Assembly (NCBI GenBank): GCA_003254905.1
Contig: QANU01068154.1
Span: forward strand, 1 to 64,000
Source of the DNA: Nissolia schottii
Taxonomy: Eukaryota; Streptophyta; Magnoliopsida; Fabales; Fabaceae
Length of the DNA: 64,000 bases
Reading direction: 5' to 3'
Under the pieces are notes generated by a model that searched no databases, was not told where the DNA came from, and saw only the letters and a program-made list of their open reading frames with translations. The translations under genes and the position numbers were made by a program. Position 1 is the first letter of the stretch. Each line of letters starts with the position of its first letter. Shown here piece by piece: positions 55,152 to 64,000 of this stretch.

Positions 55152-58100
55152 TCAGACACGAATGGGTAGGCCATAATTCTGGTACACTCTTATGTACCCA
55201 TCCCATCCTGCGGTTACGATGACCTGGCCCCACAAGTGGGAATTAGACATTCCCTTGCAAGCATTCCTCAAGAATTTGTACTCAGATTTGCACATTTTAG
55301 GGGACACAAGTGTTTGGGGTGGGTCCAGAAGTGTCTCCTCTGGCCAAGTGGGAGAGACCTTTGGGACTAACTCCGACAGGAACCCGCGGCCCAGGAAGAA
55401 GCAATCAGGTGAAGACAGGAATGACAACCTGTGATTGAAATCGTTCCTCAGCGACGGGGACAGGAGTGTTCCTCCTCCTGGCACTGATTCCATGCCACAC
55501 CAAGGGACAGCTATTGCTGCCTTGTGGGATAGGAAACACTCGGAAGACAGGATCTTCTTCACTTTCGAGGTACTCCTGTCGTGGCCGGTGTAATTCCAGA
55601 CACACACATTCGAGTCCTCGCTAACTGAGACAATGTGTTTTCCATCAGATGTGAAGGAAGCATGCATTTGACCTGCACTTCTTAGGCCTGAACACAAAGA
55701 AGAAGGAGGAGTGGTATAAATAACAACGCACTTTATGACCTTAGTAGACATAACTGTTACAAAAAATGAAAACTATGGGTTAAATCAATTATCAGAGTAC
55801 ATATGCTAGGAAATATCCCTGCAAGTTAATAACAAACACTCATTGAGGAGATTTTTTAGATAAGGGGAAAGGATATATGGACCTACCCTTGAATTTGTAA
55901 ATGACATCGACTCCGGAAAGTATACAGACATGTGAATCGGCAGAAGCAACAAGCAATTGGCTTGTATCGATTGGTGAAAACTGAGATCATCATAAGATTA
56001 TGAATCAGTATTTGGCCGAGAAAGGAAGATTACAAAGCAGAAAAAGAGAAAGGTAGAAGAAACAACAAACCTGAAAGCCGGTTATCCTTTTTCCTGCTGT
56101 CTTCTTTTTGCCTCGTAAGCTTAATTGAGCATACAATTGCATGTGATTATCTAAACAAGTGAAGGCAAAAGGATAAGAATGACAGTTAGAAACTACTACT
56201 TATAATAATTTTAGGATCAATTATGTAAATCCAATACTGTTCTGTATTTTGCGCTTAAGAAAACATAAAAATAATCAACAGCAATTCATTAGTTGACCAT
56301 TTCATGCCAAACTAACGGGGACATGTAATCACTATACTGTAAATACAGGCATGAACCAACAAACAAATTAACTAAATCTACTTTCACTCTGCCATTCAAG
56401 TTTTTCTTTTTATCAAAACAATAAATAGACAGCATTAGACAGTTGAAGATATTCCTCTATATGACTATATCCATGCAGAAGTTCAAAACCCCTACTTAAG
56501 TTGATGTTCAGCATTTACCTTGCTCTCAAACAAAGGTTAAACCCCTCTAGTTATGTTCAAATTAACAGTGTCATACATATTACTTTTAATAATAGCTCAT
56601 TCAGTTAATTCCTAGATGAGCATGGTCCTCAAAGGGAACAAATAATTGAAACATGATTCCAAAAATCTACGGAGCCAAACATATGCATACCTATAATATC
56701 ATAGAAACGGCAATTGCCTGCCATGGTACCCACAATTGTGCCCTGGAAGAAGGAGTAAACAAATGTGAGCAACAACAAAAAGAATATTTTCCAACCACCA
56801 TGTTTTACTGTTAAGTTTAATGGTAGAACAGACCTTTCCATCAGGGCAGAAGCACACAGCAGTTACAATCTCTCTGATATCAATGTAATCAATAACCCGG
56901 CAGCGGAGAACTTCCCAGATGCGCACTTTTCCATCAATTGAACCACTGATGAATATATTATCGTTTATGGGATTGAAATGAACACATGTCACTGCATCAA
57001 AGATAAAAGTACAAAGGTAACGCTTAGCAAAACAACAAAATATAGTGGGAAAAAACTATTTAGGCACACAAATTTTACAAAACAACCAAGATTATCCAAA
57101 TCATTCATCAATATACATAAGGCAATAGAGGCTCACCATAATTATTGTGGGAAAATACGCGATGGCATCCGTCCATTCCTACCTGCCAGAGGTGCACCGT
57201 CTTATCTACAGATGATGACAGTAGAAACTGCAACAAACAAAAGAAGAGTGTAATTAACAGTAAGTTGCATTTAAGTACAGAAAACTAATAAAGGTGAAAC
57301 AAATTTAAAGATGGGAAACTAACCCCTCTTTTGGACCATGCAAGGTCTAAAATGTCGCCACTGTGCCCCTGGAACTCATGCAGTGGTTTCCCCAATATAC
57401 GGAAGGTCTTTGGTGGGATAACCACACAGGTTGAATCCGATGATCTCTTCAACTTCTCTGTTTTACCTAATTTCTCTTTATCTACATCAAGGGGAGATAC
57501 ACATGAAAAATTGTTCATTTTGAAATATATACTTGAGGGATCATTGTCCAGAGTGTCCAATTCGCTAGGTCTTTCATCCTCAACCACCTTCCACACACGC
57601 ACAACGCCATCTTCACCACCACTGGCCAGATATTTTCCATCAAGACTGAACTTCATCGTTAAAATAACACCCTTATGTGCTTTGAACTCCTGCTCAGTGT
57701 AAACTGAGGAAAGCTCCTTAAATCGCTTTCCATATGAATGAACTCGTACTCTTTGTATCCCAGTACCATCTAACGAATCAAAGTCTCTGCCGTTCATTTC
57801 ATGATCCCCGAGACCATGAACTACACAAGCCACAACACCCAGTTTCTTCAGCCAACCCTTCTTCATTTTCTTCTTCTTCATAACTCCCAACAATCTCGTG
57901 TACTCGGCCTCTCTCTGCAAATATCTCCGAACCAACGTTGATGACCCAATATTTCTCTGAAACTCCTCCAAGCTAATTGATTCGTTGGACCCCAGAACAC
58001 GCAGTCTACTAAGTGTCCCATCTTGACCCAATTCATCTACAATATACTGTGTTCCATCGTCCAAATTCTTTATCATACATGCCAAATTATCAGTATTTTC

Positions 58101-58478
58101 TAGAGAGCTCGAGGCCTCATTTGAAGACGAATCTGACACAATCTGGCTTGAGGTTGAGGGAAGAGGACCATCTATGACTCCGGAAGTTCTCAGCACTGCC
58201 TCGCTGGTGGCCGTGATTCGGTCAACTCCACGTGATGGAGTAGCCAAATCCTCCTCTCCGATCACTGAATTCTCATCAGATTCAGACCCTAAACCCATCC
58301 ATCTTATGAAATTGAGGCGTCTAAGGTGAACGCTTTCAAGGTTGCCGTTTATCCAATCCTGGTACCTAGTAAATTGTCCATAACCGGAACTAAATTCATC
58401 TGATTCTGACGAACACCCATCAGAGACAGAACACAATTCCTCACGGGTATCATAGAATTGATCATCGTCCCCTTCCAT
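55152..58478 (-). CDS. WD40-repeat protein, WDR44-like
   Basis: Seven exons in minus-strand order: 57324-58478, 57137-57227, 56834-56991, 56691-56742, 56071-56150, 55887-55980, 55152-55687. They total 2166 bases, 721 aa. The N-terminal third is acidic and Ser-rich and probably disordered, with a basic KKKKMKKGWLKK cluster near residue 205. WD40 repeats start at about 270 (FSLDGKYLASGGEDGVVRVW) and run through SSSVDKTVHLW, FISGSIDGKVRIW, a repeat ending CRFYDII, and SVSEDSNVCVWNY, with a last one, TAGWDGYIRVYQNYG, at the C terminus. The loop before this last repeat is long and irregular. Plants have several such WDR44-like proteins of unclear function; the animal WDR44 binds Rab11, but that role should not be assumed here. 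All introns are GT-AG. Confidence 0.9.
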
Positions 58479-58959
58479 AACCCCCCCTTTTTCCCCCTTT
58501 CGCCAATTCCCACCGTATCCCCAATCTCAAATAGATTCCTTCCTTTGCAGAAAAAACAAAAAAGCAAACAATTCTGAGCTCAATTGAAGATTTCCCTTTA
58601 TTTTTAGGGGAAAAGGGTATCCAAAACAGCTGCGAGGATGAAAATCTATGAATCAGAAACCACACCATCAAAGAGGGAAATCACAAAAAAACAAAAAACA
58701 TGGAATTTGGAGCTTGAAAAGTGTGAAATAGAGAAGAAGATAAGAGGGGGAAACCAAAATAGAAGACTCAAGCTGACCTGGGTCACGTTCAAGTTTCAAG
58801 CTTGATGGAGAAATCGGAGAAAAACCATAGGGATCTTCGCTTCACGTTGTTGCTGTATTGTGCAGTCTGCACTGTTCATCCACAGGGATACCTAACCACA
58901 CCCACTTCTGGTACGGCAGAGAATCCTCCAAATTAAAACCACATAAAGAAAAAAAAAAA
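58479..58959 (-). promoter_or_regulatory. 5' UTR and upstream region of the WD40 gene (cut by gap)
   Basis: Minus-strand leader region with G-rich tracts right before the start codon. The sequence ends in an A-run at an assembly gap, so the promoter is incomplete. Confidence 0.4.
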
Positions 58960-59236
58960 NNNNNNNNNNNNNNNNNNNNNNNNNNNNNNNNNNNNNNNNN
59001 NNNNNNNNNNNNNNNNNNNNNNNNNNNNNNNNNNNNNNNNNNNNNNNNNNNNNNNNNNNNNNNNNNNNNNNNNNNNNNNNNNNNNNNNNNNNNNNNNNNN
59101 NNNNNNNNNNNNNNNNNNNNNNNNNNNNNNNNNNNNNNNNNNNNNNNNNNNNNNNNNNNNNNNNNNNNNNNNNNNNNNNNNNNNNNNNNNNNNNNNNNNN
59201 NNNNNNNNNNNNNNNNNNNNNNNNNNNNNNNNNNNN
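58960..59236. other. assembly gap (277 N)
   Basis: Run of N bases directly after a poly-A run of about 12 bases. Any ORF spanning it is an artefact. Confidence 1.
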
Positions 59237-59803
59237 ACACATATATTATTTATTATTCCTGGTTAGAGCTTACTCCCTAGTCCCTCTATTTTATCTGCCA
59301 TTTATTTTTTTTACATTTAAAAATTAATATATTTGGATAATTATGTTTATATATACTAATTTGTAAAAAAGTGAGTGACAAGTAAAATAAATTGAATAGA
59401 ATTATTGTTATACATTATCTTTACACTCTTATCCAATTAAATTATTTTATATGTATTATTTTTTAAATAAAGTGTAAAAGAGTTAACTATTTTAATTTGA
59501 ACGACAAATTTAATTGCAATATAGTGGAAAATTAACTTTATTGTATGTACATCAATTAAACCCGGACAGAGTTATTCATAGGTGTGATGTGAAGTTGACA
59601 ATATATTATTCATCATTGCATTTATGTAATTTTGTCATTAGTTTCAGCGAAAGGATCATGATTGCTGCGTAAATGTAATTTAACCCGTGTGTATAAATTG
59701 CTCAGAAAAGCCATCAACATTGAATATGAATTGTTTAATAAAATCGCGTTAATTGCTAATATAATGTACAACGTCATCACATTTATGAATGGATGGTTTT
59801 ATA

Positions 59804-59851
<48 letters not shown>

Positions 59852-61551
59852 TTAGTTTAGGTGAGTTTTGTCTCGTTCAAATGAAAAGAAAAACATTTAT
59901 ATGGAAATTTGATTTATCCAAGTTATTTGTTAAATATTGTTCTTGTGGTATATAATTTGTCTGGTTGAATAAGATTTTGCTTTTTAATAAATGACAAATT
60001 TTAATTTTGTATTCTATTATTTTTTTTAGTCATTGATAACTTTTTTATTTGATTTTACTTACATTAAATTAGATTATTAAAAGATGATGTAATAGACAAA
60101 AATTATATGAGTTTTACTATAATTTAGTCTAACATGATCAAAATAAATTTTAATCATCGTCAAATTGGTCAAACAAGTCAAATCGGTTTGAACCAGGGAT
60201 TTAACCATATTAAACTTGATTTGACTATATTTTACCAAATTATAATAGGTCCATTTAATTTCGTATCACGTCATCATTTAACATTCAACTTAACTCTATA
60301 GGCTAAAACCAAACCAAAAAAAATTATAAAAAATTCAAACCAAAAAATAATTTAATAAAGTGTAAAATCAAAATTCGCAATTTATTAAGAGACAAAAACT
60401 TATTTAGTTCTAACTTTTAATTTAAGTTTTGTGGATGAAAAAATTTACATGAATTAATTTTATGTTTAATTTGAGTATTTTAAAAGCATGTTTAAAAAAA
60501 ATATTTTTATTCAGTTATGATCAAACAAAATTATGTTTTGAGAAATAATTAAAATTATATATAATTTAAAATACGCATATGAATATCTATTTTTTTTTTG
60601 TGAATAAAAGTTTAGCTGAATTTAACATCATTATTTCATTATGTCAGAGCAATCATCTAAGGTCTTTGAGTGTTTATAGAAATACTTATATAAATCACTC
60701 ACTTAAAAACTGTAGAGCTTTTTGAATTCTTTACAAATTGCTCTTAAAAAGTCGTAGTAGAAATGTTGGTAAAATAATATAAAGTTGTTCTCATTAAGCA
60801 ACAGTCACAATAATAGTGTTTGATAAAAAATTTTTAAAATATAAAATGATTATAAAAGCCACAAATATTTTTTTAAAAAAATTGTATTTTCACTTTTCAT
60901 TAATTAATGAATGACAATATTGAGTTTTTGTTAAAGTTTAAGGTTATAAGAGTCTTTTCAGTATTAGAAAAATGGATTTTAGCAATGGATTTTACCGATG
61001 AAAATGTAATCCGTTGCTATATTTTATGTTAACGCCAGAATTTGCAATGAAATAGTATTTCTTTGCTAAATTTTGAAAATAGCAATGGAATAACGACGAA
61101 TTCATCCAAAAATAGTATTTTCAGGTAATCAAGCTTCTTAATGTGTAAATGACCAAAAATACAAAACAAAAACTAAGGTCCAAAACTGAAAATGAATGAC
61201 TAAAAACAAGAGGCCTTGGTGGTTTATCCAACCCGTTAATTTAGAATTATTAGAGGCCCAACAAAGAAAAAAACAAAAATGCTCTCTCTCTTTGACCAAA
61301 ATCACTCACTCTCTCTTTACAACGTGGCCAGTCGCCAAAACTTTCTCTCTTATCACTTCGTGTTGCTCCTTTCACAGTTAGTCACCAACATTAAGTTGCA
61401 GGCTTTGAGTATTTTTTGTGAAGGGTTGATGAGACATTCTTGGAATTAAGCTGTAGGAAACTAGCTACATGGGTTGGAATATAATGAAGAATTTAGAATG
61501 CACATTACCTTCTCGTAGTTTTGAATTCATTTTTTGAACTTCTTTTTTCAG
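59237..61551. other. AT-rich intergenic region
   Basis: Very AT-rich. Contains an (AT)n run at about 59808-59847. A segment at 60970-61125 repeats AGCAATGGA and its complement TTGCTA several times, perhaps a transposon sub-terminal region. A CT-rich leader-like stretch lies at 61280-61360. No supported gene before the ARF-GAP exons. Confidence 0.5.
59808..59847 (+). repeat. (AT)n microsatellite
   Basis: About 19 AT units in a row. Confidence 0.95.
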
Positions 61552-62010
61552 GTCGGCCAATATTGGAATTTTTGTATGCTTAAAATGTTGCAGTGTGCAC
61601 AAAAACCTTGGTGCTCATATATCAAAGGTAACTATTTCTGATCGACTGTACTTATGAATTTTTCTAGTGAGGAGTATTTAAATTGAGTTCCTTCTCGATA
61701 TATTTGCATATTTATATTTGTATTATGTCCCTTATTTTGTTTTCAATGACCTGTGCTGCGACTATCAAGTAATTATGGCATAAATGTGGAATTTTTTTTC
61801 TTATAATGTATTAAAGCCTCGTGACATTTTTTTATACTTTCAAATTTTATATGTGACATTGGATGAATGGTTAAATGATGAAATAGATGCAATGATTGAA
61901 GTTGGAGGAAATTCTTTTGCCAATTCGATTTATGAGGCTTATATTCCAAAAGGATATACAAAACCTGGACTTATATTCTAGAAGGGTATACAAAACCTAG
62001 ACCAGATGGC
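61552..62010 (+). pseudogene. ARF GTPase-activating protein fragment (AGD11/12/13-like)
   Basis: Exon A, 61552-61627, follows a good acceptor (TTTTTTCAG) and encodes SANIGIFVCLKCCSVHKNLG then AHISK, the second half of an ARF-GAP zinc finger (CLKC pair), ending at a GT donor. Exon B, about 61844-61981, encodes VTLDEWLNDEIDAMIEVGGN then SFANSIYEAYIPKGYTKPG, the next part of the same domain in plant AGD proteins. The acceptor before exon B reads CAA instead of CAG. After GYTKPG a stop follows at 61979-61981, and a second, frame-shifted copy of the same few codons (GGGTATACAAAACCTAGACC) continues to about 62010 before similarity ends. The exon with the first Cys pair, the C2 domain and the rest of the gene are missing. 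This is a broken gene fragment. Confidence 0.8.
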
Positions 62011-64000
62011 AGTCACGGTAACATCCTAGTTTAGCTGCTTATGCTTAAGTCATAATCCGCGTCTGCTAGGTTGTCATTCGTCGTGCGGGAATACTCATAG
62101 TCCCTAGCTAGTTGAGGAAAGTAATTCTGTTATCTTAAAATATGGACCCTTTTTTTTTTACACAAGTTACTTTTAAGTTTCAATTAAGAGCCATGCGCCT
62201 GAGAGTTATATCTTATGCTCGGTAGATACGAATAACCAAAAGATAGTAAGGCGAGTAGACATACATACGGTAAGAGCAAAGTAGGTCTACAAGTCATTAA
62301 TTTACACTTTAATTACAAACATACATATTCAACTGTTCATACAAGTCAACACATATACTGGCATAAGAGTTAACAGTGCCTACTATATATTTGTTAGCAC
62401 CTATATATACACATAGACTACAAAAAAGGAGCAACAGAGGCCTGCAACAGGGTCAGGGGAGACGTGAACTGATCAGGGGGTGCACCGACTTCACTCTTCA
62501 GGGTCCGGGTCCTCCTCCTCCTCCTCCGAGGAGTCATTGTTCATGGGGTCCTCCTCGGCGGGACTATCTGCTTTAGCTGGGGGTGTCTCCAGGATGGCGG
62601 CCAAGTCTTGGTGCACTGTAGATGGACCTGCCTTGGCGTCATGGGCGCGGGACGCAAACGGTCGTCGGTAGGCAAAGGAGACTCGCTTCCTGGGACCTCG
62701 GCGGTAGAGCTGTTGTGGAGGTCATGGTGGCCAAGAGTTGGGATCCATCTCCACGTCTTTCTCGTGGGGTAAAGGCTCCTCTGCGTCGACGTCGATGAGG
62801 ATGGGATCATCTTTGATGATCCGGGTACCATGGGAGCGGTTGGGGCTACTCTCAGAGGGTCGGGGCAATCCACAATGGAGAACGTCCATATCTCCGCCTC
62901 TTCCCCTGTCTCCAGGTCTCTGTGTTTAATCTTGGTGCGGAGAACCTTCCGCTTCTTCGGCGGCAGGCTCATCGTACTCACCTGAAGTCATAAGCGAGTG
63001 GGGGTGAGAACGTGTGGTTCCCAGTGAATAACTATGGTTGGTGGGGTCTGATTTACTCGGTTATGCTTCAGGCCACTCAGGAGACCTCTAAGTGTCCATG
63101 CATCTAGACTCCTTACTCGTTATTATCTTTCCTATGATCCTGAGCAGCTTTATCTAGTTATTAGGTGATAGGGATCTCTAATCTTTACTTACCTAGACAT
63201 TCACGCTTGTTATCTTGACTCGTGGTAATACGTAGACCGTCTCGTGCGTGTTCATGGATGGTTACTTAATGCATTCATAGTCAGACAAACGTACCTTCAT
63301 CACATAAATGTCATGCATGAGGGGTTGGGGGTTCTTTTACGCGCCTGTGGCAGCGTCTTTTTCGCTACTGGGTGCCCTTACTCCCTTGTTGACTGTGGGA
63401 GAGTCATCCCCATACAACCACAACACGCTTGCAACCATTCGGTTGGTAAAATGGAGGGAGTGTACCCTGAAAGTGGTATCACTGGCAAATGAGGGCTCGC
63501 GTGCATCCAGATGATGTGGACGACTTTTCTGGTGTCTAAACTTCATGGACATGATATGCAGCTGTCCGAACTTCATGGACACAATACTCGTCTTTTAACC
63601 TTCATGACGTAAAAGCTCTTGTTTTGTTCCTTAATTTTTTTTTCTCTCTTTTCTTTTCTCTCTTACCGGGTTGAAACCCGCGTCCAGATCTAAGCCTGCA
63701 TATCATAATCATAAACCAGTCTTTCTTGCTAGACTGGGAAGAGGCTTGTCATTATGACGTGCCAAGAGAGGGATTTCCTATTATATAACTATGTCTTTTC
63801 TTCAAGGTACACCGACCCTCGGTGGTCGGGCCTTCTAAAGAATTCACTGATTCCCTATATTCAATTATCATCTTTGAACATTAAGTTACTCAACTCTAGT
63901 GATCTATGGTTGCCCTAACACGTACGACAACCGTTCTTCATGATGCATGCACTTGCTAACTTCCTGTTCTTTCGTAAATTCTTATTCTGGGGTAGCGGAG
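62011..64000. mobile_element. retroelement-like region, unclassified
   Basis: From about 62010 to the right edge the DNA is markedly richer in GC than the neighbouring AT-rich region and has no plant gene structure. It includes the decayed minus-strand ORF at 62480-62981 and long GC-richer non-coding sequence. I found no LTR boundary, primer site or polymerase motif, so the class is inference; it probably continues past the edge. Confidence 0.35.
62480..62981 (-). pseudogene. decayed retroelement-like ORF with basic N-terminus and acidic tail
   Basis: A minus-strand frame opens at 62981 with MSTMSLPPKKRKVLRTKIKH. PKKRKV is a classical monopartite nuclear-import motif. A conserved-looking frame continues to about 62830. 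From there the most protein-like reading moves to another frame: acidic ILIDVDAEEPLPHEKDVEMD, then a TGA stop near 62725 where CGA would be expected, and finally AKADSPAEEDPMNNDSSEEE with an acidic end just before 62490. So it carries at least one frameshift and one stop. I do not recognise the family. A CAG|GTGAGT splice-donor match overlaps the start at about 62984-62992. Confidence 0.45.

Noticed and set aside
58842-59280. ORFs spanning the N run
   Set aside because: Artefact of translating unknown bases.
60970-61125. AGCAATGGA / TTGCTA inverted motifs suggesting a CACTA element
   Set aside because: No CACTA terminus or 3-base duplication could be found, so not called as an element.

Overview
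This is plant nuclear DNA, most probably from a legume close to soybean (Glycine). That assignment is an inference from intron-rich genes with GT-AG splice sites, AT-rich intergenic DNA, many small DNA transposons, and the character of the BiP, trehalase and NAD synthetase genes. I ran no database search. Exon coordinates below were placed by hand from reading frames, splice dinucleotides and expected protein continuity; every multi-exon model closes in frame.

Layout. 1-873 is the end of a minus-strand LTR retrotransposon that runs off the left edge. 874-4600 is AT-rich intergenic DNA with transposon remnants and one decayed coding-like fragment. 4987-8368 (+) is an ER-lumen HSP70 (BiP) gene ending in HDEL. 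9711-15951 (-) is a 13-exon glutamine-dependent NAD+ synthetase gene, convergent with BiP copy 1. 16262-17308 is a fully palindromic transposon. 20120-23541 (+) is a second BiP gene with the same eight-exon structure. 25465-25731 (+) encodes a small acidic-tailed protein of unknown function. 28467-28770 and 28901-29050 are a palindromic MITE and a tRNA-derived SINE with a perfect target duplication. 32481-36192 (+) is a ten-exon trehalase gene with MITEs in two introns. 36193-43500 is intergenic and contains a 1.57 kb hAT-type element. 43528-45682 (+) is an eight-exon short-chain dehydrogenase of the TIC32-like type. 45683-55150 is gene-free and transposon-rich, including an inverted repeat with a telomere-like core. 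55152-58478 (-) is a seven-exon WD40 protein gene. An N gap lies at 58960-59236. 61552-61981 holds two exons of a broken ARF-GAP gene, followed to the right edge by retroelement-like sequence.

How the parts relate. The genes are ordinary separate plant loci (ER folding, NAD biosynthesis, trehalose breakdown, redox, WD40 scaffold), not an operon or pathway cluster. The notable relation is the BiP pair, about 15.2 kb apart in the same orientation with the NAD synthetase gene between them. From exon 2 to near the stop codon the two copies are nearly identical, introns included. Exon 1, intron 1, most of the promoter and the 3' UTR differ strongly. This pattern suggests gene conversion. Both promoters keep the 16-base plant unfolded-protein-response element ATTGGTCCACGTCATC. 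I did not find a convincing undescribed multi-gene system; the most unusual material is in the inverted-repeat transposons and the gene fragments.
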